From Brachionus plicatilis (Eukaryota > Rotifera > Eurotatoria > Ploima > Brachionidae): DNA of 61,244 nucleotides. Both the position numbers and the translations under genes were made by a program. Under the pieces are notes generated by a model. The model had not been told where the DNA came from and ran no database searches. It worked only from the letters and a program-made list of their open reading frames with translations. Below, in pieces: positions 1 through 10,615 of this stretch (the first letter of the stretch is position 1; every line of letters begins with the position of its first letter). The DNA lies in contig QEOQ01000508.1 of assembly GCA_010279815.1 (NCBI GenBank), forward strand, positions 4,575,419 through 4,636,662, in the 5' to 3' direction.

Positions 1-61
1 AAAATAAAAAATTAATTAAAATAAAAAAAATGAAAAAAATATTTTTATTTTTTTCGTTTAG

Positions 62-2736
62 CCAAACGTTCCAGATCACCATCACTGAACAATGGCCAAG
101 CATCAAGCAACCTAAAAACACTTCTCGACATGTCCAAAGAAGCGGGCAAGAGCAGCGGCTCATCGTGCTCGTCCTCTTCGTCTTCCATCTCATCGGCCTG
201 CTCGTACAAGCCGGAGGCCAAGCAGGCCAAGCCAGAGGCGGACAACGGCCACGACTACGACTCGTCAACCGAGACGGACAACGACGAGAACGCGCTCAAC
301 TCGCCGCCTAATCTGTCGCCGAGCAGCTCGGCCTATGAGCCGCTGAACACGGCGGACGTGGCGCAAAAGGTACGCGACCTGCTCGCCACACACAACATCG
401 GGCAGCGGGTGTTCGCCAAGTGCGTGCTCGGCCTGTCGCAGGGCACCGTCAGCGAGCTGCTCTCCAAGCCCAAGCACTGGGACAAGCTGACGGAGAAGGG
501 CCGCGAGTCCTACCGCAAAATGTACACCTGGTCCATGAGCGCCGCCAGCGTCCACTCGCTCAAGGCCATCAGCCCCAAGAAGGCCGGCAAGGACACGTAT
601 GCGATTGGCGCCGCCAAAGACGACGCCGCCACCCTCGAGCGCATCGCCCAGATTTTGTACGATGCGCAAAAAAAAATGCACGGCCCCACAGAAAACTTTT
701 CGTCGCCAATGTCGCCGAGTTCGTCCAACTCGGAGTCGTCGCCGCTCATGTCGCCGGTGTGCAGCCGCAAGGACGACTCGGACGAAAACGAAACAGCCCT
801 TGACCTCACCATCAAAAACGCCAAAAAAAGAAAGCTCAACTCAAACGAGACCAGCTCCGACGACGAAGACACCTCGTCCAACACGAACGAATACGAGTCC
901 GCCAAAGCCGCCTCTCTGCTCAACACCGGCCTCAACAATCAACTCGGCCTGGCCGCTCTCAATCAACTGCAGCCCCTGTTGAGCTCTCAATTTGGCAAAA
1001 AGTTCACCTCACTGCTCAATCAGGGCCCTGGCAACACCATCCTAATGCAACAGCAACAGCAGCAAATGCATCAATTGCAGCAGTTGCAGCAGCAGATGAT
1101 GCCGTCGCAGGCGTTCAGCCGGGCCACGTCGACGCCGTCGCCCTCGCCCTCTCTCAACACGTCCACTCAGAGCACATTGTCGGCGAGCAAGCCGCTGAAG
1201 TGCGTGCTGCCGCCCGTCTCCCAGGACCAGTTCGACAAATACTCTCAGATAAACACGGACGAACTGGTCAAAAAGGTCAAGGACTTGTTGAGCAAATTTT
1301 CGATCAGCCAACGATTGTTCGGCGAGTGCATACTGGGCCTGAGCCAGGGCAGCGTGAGCGACTTGCTGGCGCGACCCAAGCCCTGGGTGATGCTGACGCA
1401 GAAGGGCCGCGAGCCGTTCATCCGCATGCAGATGTTCATCGACGACCCGGACTCCATCAAACGGCTCATGGCCAACCAGTACAAGACGCCGGCGGTCAAT
1501 GCGGACAAACGAAGCGTCGACTCGAACAACAACTTGGTGTGCTCGCTGAGCCCGAGCGTGCGCAACCCGAACACAAGTGTTTTCGGCGCCAAGAGCGTCA
1601 ACGACAGCTGCTCCAACGACTCGGAGGCCAAGACGGCGCTCGTGCCCGCCCAAATAAACATAATTCCGTACGACATATCGGCGCTGTCCGGCGTCGCCGA
1701 GCTAAACACGGACGAGATCACCAACCGGGTCAAGGAAACGCTCATGAACAACAACATCGGCCAGAAGCTGTTCGGCGAAGCGGTGCTCAACTTGTCGCAG
1801 GGCACTGTCAGCGAGCTGCTCTCCAAGCCCAAGCCGTGGAACACGCTGAGCATAAAGGGCCGCGAGCCCTATCTGCGCATGTACATGTGGCTGAGCGACC
1901 CGGCCAAGCTGCCCAAGCTGTCCGAATGGAAAGAGGAGAAGAACTTGCAGAAGAAAAACTGCGCCCACACGGACACCGAGCCCCACGACCACCAAAAGCC
2001 CAAGAGAAGATTCATATTCAGCGAGGAGCAGAAGGAGCAGCTGATGAAGGCGTTCAAGTACGATCCGTACCCGGCCGTCAACCAAATGGAGCAGCTGGCC
2101 GGCCGGCTCGCGCTCCAAACGCGCACAGTAATCAACTGGTTTCACAATCACCGCATGCGCATCCGATACAAGAACACGCAGGCCTCGGGCGGCGCCCAGG
2201 CCGCCAGCCTCAGCGACATATCCAGCTTGTCGAACACGTTGCACTCGCGCGCCCGCTCCTTCAATGCCGGCCTCGCCGACATCAAGTTTCACGGCGTCCT
2301 CGAACAACTAAACAAAATGACCGACAAGACAAACTTTTTGAGCCTGCTCGCCAATGTGAACTCTGGTGCTCACGGTCGAGGCAACGAACCGGCCGAGGAC
2401 GGCGACGACGAGCAAGACGGCTACGAGGACGACGACGACGACGACGACCACAACCACGACCAGTCCTATCAGGAGTACAACGAGGAAAACAATGACGCTG
2501 ACGTCCAGTACAATGAGTTTGGCGACGAGCACCACTATGATTTTGAGCAGCAGAATGGCCAGGAGTGCGAACAGAATTTGGACGAGGACGAGGACGACGA
2601 GCAGTCGGTCAATTTGCCCAGTGGCGATTTGAACCGCAACAAGCGCCGCAAGCCACACAACCCTCAAAAGTTGTACAATGCAAGTGAAAATTTGATCAAC
2701 AAAACATGTGATGTTGACCGCACGGCCACCAGCTAA
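62..2736 (+). CDS. CUX: CUX/Cut-class homeobox transcription factor, 3' coding exon (5' partial)
   Basis: DNA-binding transcription factor of the Cut/CUX (CDP) family. Residues are counted from the ATG at 130. Three CUT domains lie at about 70-147, 370-448 and 520-597, each with the GLSQG.VS.LL core. A cut-type homeodomain at about 623-682 carries WFHNHRMR, with the class-typical His at position 50. An acidic Asp/Glu/His-rich tail follows. Poly-Gln runs lie between CUT1 and CUT2 and poly-Ser at the start. The ATG at 130 is probably not the true start: the frame is open upstream to a pyrimidine-rich 3' splice site (AG at 60-61), and the added residues (KRSRSPSLNNGQ...) look like CUX linker. 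The family's N-terminal coiled coil would then lie on exons left of the window. The exon is GC-rich, unlike its surroundings. The stop is TAA at 2734-2736. Family certain; exact exon start inferred. Confidence 0.93.
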
Positions 2737-2855
2737 CAAACTCGCTACTTTCCACTAATGATTCCAAAAAAAGATAGAATGATAATTTTTATTTTTTATT
2801 TTGAATTTTTTTTTTTTTTTTTTAAATTCATCTAATATTTTGTTTTTAGTTATTG

Positions 2856-2886
<31 letters not shown>

Positions 2887-5420
2887 TGTTTCTCTGTTGA
2901 TATTGTAAAGAAATCTGCCTGAAGAGAAAGAATAAATCCTTGAAAATGAGATTTAAAAGATTTTTGTTGTTGTTGTGATAAAAAAAGGATACAGTGATTT
3001 TGAGGAGTTTTTTGTTGTTGCTATTTGAGGGTGAGTAACGAAGCCCACCGAGATTAAAAATCTTGAACAAAATTCCAATTTTTTCTCTTTTTATTTTCTT
3101 CTTCTTTTTTTTTTTTCGCTTTTTATTTAAAGCTGAACAACAGTAATGTTTTTCCACTTTTTTTTTTTGTTTCTATGATTTTTTGTAACTGAATAATTTT
3201 GTCAAGTTTTCCATTGATAAGTCTTTCGAACAACAGGATTCCATTATTTTTTTTTTCTAATATCTTTAGTTTTGCTTTATTGATTTTTTAGCTTTATATT
3301 TGTAAAATTTTATCTTCAACTCTTTATTTCAAAAGGTCTTGGACTTTCCAAAGTGTAAATAAGCTAAATATATTGAACTAATCATTTAAAAATCAATTCA
3401 ATTTTTTTTTCTTCTAAATTTATTTTGAATAAAGATTAAAAATGATGTTTCAATTTTTAAATTTTTGATTTTAGTTCAAAGTTTATATTCTCTCTATTCA
3501 CTTGATTATTTAATGCTGGTTTTGTTTTTTTTTTTCTTTTTGAATTTTTTTTTTTTAATAAAAATGAAAATATCAAATAAAATTATTCGAAAAATAAATT
3601 ATCAAAGTTGTTTTATTCAAAAGAAAATTTAAGGTAAATTGAGCAATGACCAATTTTTTTTTCTATTTTAAACAAAACAAAAATAGGCCTTAATTAATTT
3701 TAATAAACTTCTACCTGAATAAAATTAAAATATCAAATTTCAATTGATTGTTGTGCAATTTTATTTTAAATAGAATTTATCAAATTATTATGTAATTTTG
3801 AAATGATCAAGCTTTATCTTCTAATTAAAAACAAAATGCATATTATTTTAAAAAGTAGATTTGAGCAATTAAGATTTTTTTAACTCCAGGTATTTTTAGC
3901 TTTTATTTAAGTTTTTTAATTAATTAACACAAGGAAAAGTATGATCTGTTCAATTTTGTTGTGACAGATAAATCAAGCCCAAATTTTACTAAAATTTTAA
4001 TTATTAAGATTAAGAATGGCATTAGTTTTAGTTAATTATTAAAAATTTTATTTTTCAAATCAGGTAAAAAAAATATCAACATTGATTTTTTTGTGGTCAA
4101 ACCGAACACAATTTTAAAATTGTTAATTTATTGTTATTGTTTTTAATTGTTTGATAGACTGTCTAGTCATAATTTGAAATTTATGACAAGACATTAAAAT
4201 CTAATAAACAAATAAACTTTAGAGAGTTATTTTTGCCATAATTGAACTTTTCTGACCATGATCATGATTAATTCTTTTTTTAATGTCATTGCTGATAACA
4301 TAAAAATTAACTATGTATAAAATATCTATTATAACTCTTGAGATTTTCGATCATGTGAATCGATTTAAGTGTTATCTAGGATATGTAACAAAAGTCTTTG
4401 AATGTTTAAAATTTTTTGATTTGCTTAATAGATCTTTTTATTTTTGTTTGATAATTTATTTTCAAGACAAGTAAATGTATCAATCTATACCAATTTTTTA
4501 TAATTAAATATAATCTAGACTAATTATAGCATCATTGAAACCATGAAAAAGATTTGAAAAATTTTAATTGCTTTATTTAAAGCCTTGAACACCTATCAAA
4601 ATAAAATATAATGTTAAATATAAATAGAATTCAAATGATGCTAATTTTTTTTCCTAAAATCCCATTTTTTGATTTTTTTTATTATACGGAAATAGGAGCC
4701 GTTTAGTAGAAAATTGATAAATATTGACCTATTTGATTTTGTTGATTTTGAGGAATAAATCTCTTAAGTAAAGAATTATCATAAAAAATAAAAATGTTAA
4801 AAATTTTAACTATATCAATAAATAAATTATTATATAAAAATGAATGTTTGATTTTGATATTTAAAAAAAAAAACATCATAAAATGAACATTATGAATGTT
4901 AGACATACATAAGCTTTTATCTAGATATTTCGATAGATTTTGATTCAAATTAAATTAAATTTTGTTAGATCAAAAGCTTTTAATATTTAAAATTACCTTT
5001 AGATTTTTGATTAATCATTTGAATGCTAGATTATTTTTATTTTCTCGAAAAATATTTCATAGATTTATTACTTACTTTGCTTATATCGTTTGATATATTT
5101 CTGTTTAAGTTTTAATTTTAAAAATTTTGCTTGTTGCTTAAGTCCAAAAAACAAGAAGTCTATTTTTTTAATTAAAATTTAAAGATTTTGACCATAATTT
5201 TATATATTTAAAAGATTTTTTAGAATTTAAAAATTTGACCTAAAATTTCTGCGTACATTTCTAGCTTAATTTATTTTTTTTTTCATATATATTTTCTAAC
5301 TGTAACATGCTGAAACAAAAATACTATTTAAACATTTACAAAAAAAAATTATTCTTAAAAGTTACCTTGGAAATTTACGAACAATAAAATTTCAAGTAAA
5401 TTCCGTAAAATTCGCCAAAA
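2737..5420. other. AT-rich intergenic region between CUX and the TIR gene
   Basis: About 2.7 kb of AT-rich DNA with homopolymer runs and a short TTC microsatellite near 2857-2880. A possible AATAAA polyadenylation signal for CUX lies near 2930. The short ORFs here are low-complexity and resemble no family I know. I see no gene, RNA or repeat with clear ends. Confidence 0.6.
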
Positions 5421-7232
5421 ATGTCAAATGCTAATGAAATAAAAATCTCAAATTCAATCGATTTTTTACTAAGTTTAGAAACGAGCCAGCTTTTACAAAA
5501 CTCCAACTTGGACGATGAGATCAGATTTCTCACCCACTCAAGCAGTTACATCAATTTTGACTTGTTAGGTGAGAAAAATTTCCATCAAGTTTTAATAAAT
5601 ATTTTACTCGAAATTAACAAATCAAAAATAAGTATCGATAAAAAAATTGAAACCTTAGATTTAGGAGATACCTCAAATCAAAATAACTACAAAATATCTT
5701 TGCTTCTATCAACTTTGTCACTGTTAAACCAAGCTTGTTTAAAATCAGTCACATTTTCACATTTTGTTTCGTCTCAAAATGGACTTGGAGCTCATTTTAA
5801 ATACCTCAAAGACCCTTTATTTAACACAACATTTTGTAAGTTGGAAATATTAGACCGAAATCAAACTAAATGTAATTTAATTGAAAAAATTCTATCAAAT
5901 CTTTACATATTCAGCAAAAGTAGTCATTTAACAATTTCCAAATGGGCTGACTTGGATGCAGTTAACGTCCTCTTATTTACAGCATCATTATCATCAAACA
6001 CAATACTATACTCATATTTGACCATAATGAACATTGTAGATGATAAACATTTGGAAAATCTACCTCAAATTTATGATATAATAGACTACATCCATGAAAT
6101 TATAAATCAAATATCTTGCTCATTTCAAAGAGGAGCATTTAATCGAATGCCAAGACAAATAATTGAAATGGACGAAATTACCAATGTAGAAGTTCATTGC
6201 ATTCAAAAATCGAATGGAGATTTTATTTCTCTTTTTGTCTTAGTAGCCGGTCTTTACCGACTATCAATAAACAACAAGATTAGACAAGACATATTTTTTA
6301 AAAATAATTTTAGTTCTGATCTTAAAATTATTTTGTTTAACTCAAACCAAATAGAAGCAAAATATGTCCTGAGACTTTATGGTCAGTTAACATTTGACCA
6401 AGAAGTATGCAAAAAATTGGAGCAAGATGCTGAATTGATGAGTTTTATTAATTCCAAAGACTGTGAGTTTTCCCAATACAAATTGTGTAGACATATCATA
6501 TGGAACATAGAACAGTCAAAGGAAAAAATTGTTAGCTTGCCATCAAGTGTCAAAGAGCATATAATGATAAGTTATAACAGTGGATCAAGAATTTTGTGCT
6601 TAAAGATTAAATCTGCTCTGCAAAAATTGGGCTATCAGATATGGATAGATGTTGAAAACATACATGGCTCGAGTCTGGACTCGATGGCAAAGGCTGTCGA
6701 GCAAAGTTTTTGTGTACTAATATGTGTGACAGAAAAATACCGTCAGTCTTTGTATTGCCAGTCCGAAGCGCAGTATGCTTATAAGCTCAAAAAGCCCATT
6801 ATTCCTTTAATAATGGAGAAAAACTACGAAAATGTGCATGGGTGGCTAGGAATAATGATGAGTGATAAGATTTATGTGAATTTTACCAAGTACGGGTTTG
6901 AGGATTGCATGACAAGATTGGAAAAAGAGGTAAATTTAGCCTCAAATATAGATAAATCTATTTCAAAAAGCGAAATCATCAGCGAGGAAAAAATTGAAAA
7001 ATGGAACGAAACAAAAGTGAAAGAATGGTTTGAAAAAAATGGACTAGATGTAAGAATCTTTGAAAAATTTTCACCATTTGACGGTGTTATTCTGAAACAA
7101 TTGTACGAAATAAGGCGGGATGCGCCCGAATTTTATTTCCAATCTTTCAGAATGAATGATCAGGAACAAATCGGCCTCAACTCAATCATGAAATTTACTC
7201 ATTTTTTAAATTTTTTTTTTGAAAATAAATAA
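5421..7232 (+). CDS. TIR-SAM protein with helical N-terminal region; putative NAD-cleaving innate immunity/stress protein
   Basis: A 603-aa single-exon protein. Residues 1 to about 370 are predicted-helical sequence of armadillo/HEAT-like character without clear repeat boundaries. A TIR domain spans about 378-510 (HIMISYNSG start, YQIWIDVENIHG box). A SAM-like domain spans about 523-600 (KWNETKVKEWFEKNGLD, then FDGVILKQL). In the TIR domain, the Glu at about residue 449 (YCQSEAQYAYKLKKPIIPL) occupies the position of the catalytic glutamate of SARM1-type NADases, so NAD+ cleavage is plausible but not demonstrated. The domain order resembles the expanded invertebrate ARM-TIR-SAM class; SARM1 itself is ordered ARM-SAM-SAM-TIR. 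ATG at 5421 follows AAAA. Codon use is AT-rich. The last roughly 60 codons plus stop are duplicated 615 bp downstream. Confidence 0.85.
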   Translation: MSNANEIKISNSIDFLLSLETSQLLQNSNLDDEIRFLTHSSSYINFDLLGEKNFHQVLINILLEINKSKISIDKKIETLDLGDTSNQNNYKISLLLSTLSLLNQACLKSVTFSHFVSSQNGLGAHFKYLKDPLFNTTFCKLEILDRNQTKCNLIEKILSNLYIFSKSSHLTISKWADLDAVNVLLFTASLSSNTILYSYLTIMNIVDDKHLENLPQIYDIIDYIHEIINQISCSFQRGAFNRMPRQIIEMDEITNVEVHCIQKSNGDFISLFVLVAGLYRLSINNKIRQDIFFKNNFSSDLKIILFNSNQIEAKYVLRLYGQLTFDQEVCKKLEQDAELMSFINSKDCEFSQYKLCRHIIWNIEQSKEKIVSLPSSVKEHIMISYNSGSRILCLKIKSALQKLGYQIWIDVENIHGSSLDSMAKAVEQSFCVLICVTEKYRQSLYCQSEAQYAYKLKKPIIPLIMEKNYENVHGWLGIMMSDKIYVNFTKYGFEDCMTRLEKEVNLASNIDKSISKSEIISEEKIEKWNETKVKEWFEKNGLDVRIFEKFSPFDGVILKQLYEIRRDAPEFYFQSFRMNDQEQIGLNSIMKFTHFLNFFFENK

Positions 7233-7665
7233 GAATTTCTAAGCTTTTATTGATATCTATTAATAGTTATTTCAAGGTTAATTAAAAGACAAGTGATCCT
7301 TTCTTTTAAATTGATTAACAATTCATTTATTTAAATTATATATAAAAGTTTTCATTTAAATTTTTAAATTATAACCAATTAAAAAATATATTTAATACAG
7401 GATTATTTCAAAAATTTTAACAACATGGTATTCAAGTTAAACTTAAATTTTGGTAAAAATTCAAAAAGGATCAAATTAATGCTATTGAAATAGACAGGTA
7501 AGATGTTGATAACTTCAACATTACTCTTTTAATCGCAAAGCAATCTATTAGTCCTGAGTAGAAATATTCAAATATTTTTTGACCATTTTTAGTTAATCAA
7601 TTATTACTGTTCCTTAAATTTTATTTAAAATTGCGAGTAATTTTCTTTTTAAATTGAATTAGATA

Positions 7666-7853
7666 TAAGAATCTTTGAAAAATTTTCACCATTTGACGGT
7701 GTTATTCTGAAACAATTGTACGAAATAAGGCGGGATGCGCCCGAATTTTATTTCCAATCTTTCAGAATGAATGATCAGGAACAAATCGGCCTCAACTCAA
7801 TCATGAAATTTACTCATTTTTTAAATTTTTTTTTTGAAAATAAATAAGAATTT
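7666..7853 (+). pseudogene. Detached exact copy of the 3' end of the TIR-SAM gene
   Basis: This 188-bp stretch matches 7051-7238 with no difference that I can find (constant offset 615 bp), covering the last SAM-domain codons, the stop and a few bases of 3' UTR. The first diverged base on the left is GTA versus ATA; on the right homology fades after AAGAATTT. The copy is preceded by a pyrimidine-rich tract ending in AG (7661-7662), so it could pass for a 3' exon. Splicing from the GTAAGA inside the intact gene (7050) would however create an immediate stop. It may be a recent segmental duplication, a gene-converted old exon, or an assembly artefact. Confidence 0.8.
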
Positions 7854-8274
7854 TTAAGGTTTTAGAATTTAATTTGTTTTCGAACCAGTGAGAATTAATT
7901 TTAATTTACAGTATCACTCAAGTGATCAAATTTAAGAAAAGATATTTATTTCAAAGTAAAACTTGTAAATGTCAAGTGGATTTCTAATTTATTGCTCCTT
8001 ATATTTTCAATAAAATTTTTAAAATAAACAATTTAGAACACGAATTTCGCTGAATCCAAACGTGTCTAAATTTTGCTAACCCTTATCCGTGAGACTTAAA
8101 AAATTTTAATTAAATTCATTGATAAACCATGTCAGTGTTTGATTATTCTGTCCTAAAAATTCTAGATGGTTAATTGATAATTTATATAAATTACTTTGAT
8201 TATTTATTTTAGTTTATCTATTCAAAAAAAAATTAGAAAAATTATTTTGAATAAAAAATTTAGATCTAAAAAAC

Positions 8275-8996
8275 ATGGGCTTTGATGAAGAAAATTTGGT
8301 TCCTTGTCCGAGACGCATTAACAAAAGCAAAAATTTGGCAGAAAATAAAAATTGTTATTTATTGATCAATGAAGATGAAAAAAGACAAATTTACGTATCT
8401 AGTGCTGATGAATTACGAAATTTAGTTGAACAAAAATACAAAATTGATGATCACCACATTGAATTTTGGTCTGAATTTTACCAGGATTGGATTTTATTTG
8501 AGAAAGAACTGCCAGATAATAACAGCAAAATTAGAATTTTACCGAAAAATAAAAAAAAGTGATTAATAAAAATTTTCTATTAAAAAAGTTTAAATTTAAT
8601 TAATTTTCAAGTTGTCCAGAGTTGTTTGTAGAAAGTTTAAATTCAGCTTTTAAGAGTTACCTAGAATCGGATACCGGTCACAATTTGGAAAATTTTGAGA
8701 CAGCAGTGATATTTTTGCTTAAACGATCTAGAGATAAAGTTGACCAGCAAGACAATCTAGCACAGAGTATCCAAGAGCACAATGTTAGCTTGAAAAATTT
8801 GAGCGAAGAGATAAAAATCTTTAAAGCAAGCCTAAAGCAATTCAAGTCAGATATAGAATGTTTAAATGAAAAAATAAGCTCAACAAAACTGGATGAAAAT
8901 GTTGACTTTAAAAGAGCAAAAAATTTGGGTGTATTTGGCACAACGCTAAGAAATATACGAAAAAATCATAAAAAATCCTCGTGTATCATTAGTTAA
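8275..8996 (+). CDS. Small two-exon protein: ubiquitin-like N-terminus, coiled coil, polybasic CaaX tail
   Basis: Two reading frames join as one gene: exon 1 is 8275-8558 and exon 2 is 8612-8996, with a 53-nt GT-AG intron (donor GTGATT, acceptor TTTTCAAG) and exact phase (AA + T = Asn), giving 222 aa. Exon 2 has no usable early ATG, which supports the join. Residues about 25-93 form a compact beta-rich segment ending in FWSEFYQDWILFE and SKIRIL; this resembles PB1/DCX-like ubiquitin folds, but I do not recognise the family. Residues about 150-190 are heptad-like coiled coil. The C-terminus is basic (RNIRKNHKKSS) and ends in CIIS, a good CaaX box, predicting farnesylation and membrane anchoring. 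It lies about 1 kb downstream of the TIR-SAM gene on the same strand. Function unknown. Confidence 0.75.
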
Positions 8997-9115
8997 GCAG
9001 TTTTTTTAATGTAAATGCTGAATGTTTTGCATTTTAAATTTAACGCTAAATTATTTATTTTAATTTTTTTTTAAATAAAAATAAAAAGATTATAGATTTT
9101 AATTTTTTGTTTAAA

Positions 9116-10555
9116 ATGAGTTTTAAAAATTGCGAATGGTGGAAAAGCCAAGGCCTTGGCATGAATACCACTTCGAATGAAGCGTGTAAATTCTTTGATC
9201 TAACCCTTGATCAACTAGTTACCTGGAAAGAAGATGACCAATTTGGCGGCATAGATGGTTCTATTGCTAGAATAATGAGTGCAGATGAAAATTTTGTGAT
9301 GGGACACGTGATTAAAAGCGGTCTCGAGCTAATTGGCTCAAGTAATGGCTTTCACGAGAACAATCCTCAGTTAATCGATCACCTTTTAAATTTGGTTAAA
9401 AAATATCAAAAAGACTTAACCAAACGTGAATTACTGCATGTAGATGCGATAAAAAATTTACACTATGGTAACTTGGATAAATCATGTGACATCTGGGAGT
9501 CTATTTTAGTCCAGCATCCGAATGACATGTTGGCTATTAAATTTTCTCATGACACCTATTTTTATACAGGTCAGCATGCACAAATGCGAGATAGCATATC
9601 CAGAATTTTGCCATTCTGGCAAAGTGATGTCAAAATGAGTGGCTATTTGCACGGAATGCATTCATTTGGATATGTTCAGAGCAATTTTTTCCAAGAAGCT
9701 AAAGAAAAAGCACTTAGAGCTTTAGAAATAAATCGAAATGATGGATGGGCCACTCACACCATCTGTCATTTTAATGAATACAGAAACAACTTAAATGAGG
9801 GTATTAAATTTTTGCGTAATACCGAGACCGATTGGTCCGGTTGCAACCTAATATCACCTCACAACTACTGGCATCTTGCCTTGTACCACATAGAACGAGG
9901 AGAGCACCAGGCAGCTTTGGAAATATTCGACCAAAATATTACCCAGTATTTAGAATTGAACCGCACATTGGACATGGTAGATGTGATCTCTTTACTTTAC
10001 CGACTTAAATTAGACAATTGTAAAATTGATCTTAGTGAGAGATGGTCAAGACTGATGGATGTTTTTAGGAATAGAATTAGCGATCATGGATACATTTTCA
10101 ATGATATGCATTTAATATTAATGCTTTGTTCATGCAAAGATAAACAAGGAGAAAAGGAATTTTTTGACTCTCTGATCAGGTATTTGAATAAAGATAATCA
10201 AGATGTGGTAATTGATTATTGTAATAATGTAATAGGCATGAAAAATATGGAAAATTATATTAAAAAAATAAACAGAAATATTGGAGTTAACATTTTTGAT
10301 GGTATAAAGCATTTTGAATTGAGTGAGTATGACAAGGTGGTAGATTGTCTTCGACCCATCCGCTATGACATTGTTAAAATAGGAGGCTCGAATGCTCAAA
10401 GAGACCTTTTGAACCAAATTTTGGTCCATTCTGCTCTTTTGTCAAGCAATGAAGAGAACAAAAAGTTTGGCTTAGGTTTAATCAATGAAAGATTTGGTCT
10501 TAAGCCTGACTCAAATTTAACCAAAAGAATTCAAACAAGACTTTTATTGCATTGA
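9116..10555 (+). CDS. TTC38: Tetratricopeptide repeat protein 38 (TTC38)
   Basis: A 479-aa single-exon protein that follows TTC38 along its whole length: an N-terminal segment with TTSNEACK.FD, then GGIDG, FVMGH and GLELIG, LKFSHDTYFYTG...QMRDS, PHNYWHLALYHIERGE, and a C-terminal IRY.IVKIGGSNAQRD. These match the human protein as I remember it. The family consists of TPR-like helical repeats of uncertain biochemical role; bacterial relatives exist. The start is set at ATG 9116 (context TTAAAATGAG); the frame remains open a few codons upstream but without ATG. The stop at 10553-10555 lies only 60 bp from the stop of the convergent GHITM gene. No introns. Length is close to the human protein. 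Confidence 0.93.
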   Translation: MSFKNCEWWKSQGLGMNTTSNEACKFFDLTLDQLVTWKEDDQFGGIDGSIARIMSADENFVMGHVIKSGLELIGSSNGFHENNPQLIDHLLNLVKKYQKDLTKRELLHVDAIKNLHYGNLDKSCDIWESILVQHPNDMLAIKFSHDTYFYTGQHAQMRDSISRILPFWQSDVKMSGYLHGMHSFGYVQSNFFQEAKEKALRALEINRNDGWATHTICHFNEYRNNLNEGIKFLRNTETDWSGCNLISPHNYWHLALYHIERGEHQAALEIFDQNITQYLELNRTLDMVDVISLLYRLKLDNCKIDLSERWSRLMDVFRNRISDHGYIFNDMHLILMLCSCKDKQGEKEFFDSLIRYLNKDNQDVVIDYCNNVIGMKNMENYIKKINRNIGVNIFDGIKHFELSEYDKVVDCLRPIRYDIVKIGGSNAQRDLLNQILVHSALLSSNEENKKFGLGLINERFGLKPDSNLTKRIQTRLLLH

Positions 10556-10615
10556 ATATAACAAATTTTATTTTTAAAGGTTTTTACATTTTTTTTAAAT
10601 AAAAAATTTCAAAAT

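Noticed and set aside
265..2739. Long antisense and alternate-frame open readings across the CUX exon
   Set aside because: They are low-complexity mirror translations caused by high GC and codon bias; the plus frame carries all CUT and homeodomain motifs.
2846..3157. 103-codon minus reading rich in Lys/Arg
   Set aside because: It is the translation of TTC/T-rich simple sequence.
4703..4948. 81-codon minus reading
   Set aside because: Composition equals AT-rich background (Ile/Asn/Lys/Phe), with no splice-linked partner or recognisable motif.
7050..7662. Splicing from GTAAGA inside the TIR-SAM gene to the AG before the duplicate
   Set aside because: The joined frame meets a stop immediately (ATA TAA), so it would not restore the SAM domain.
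8616..8625. CAGAGTTGTT within exon 2 of the CaaX-protein gene, identical to the MITE terminus
   Set aside because: No partner terminus nearby and the frame is intact, so probably coincidence.
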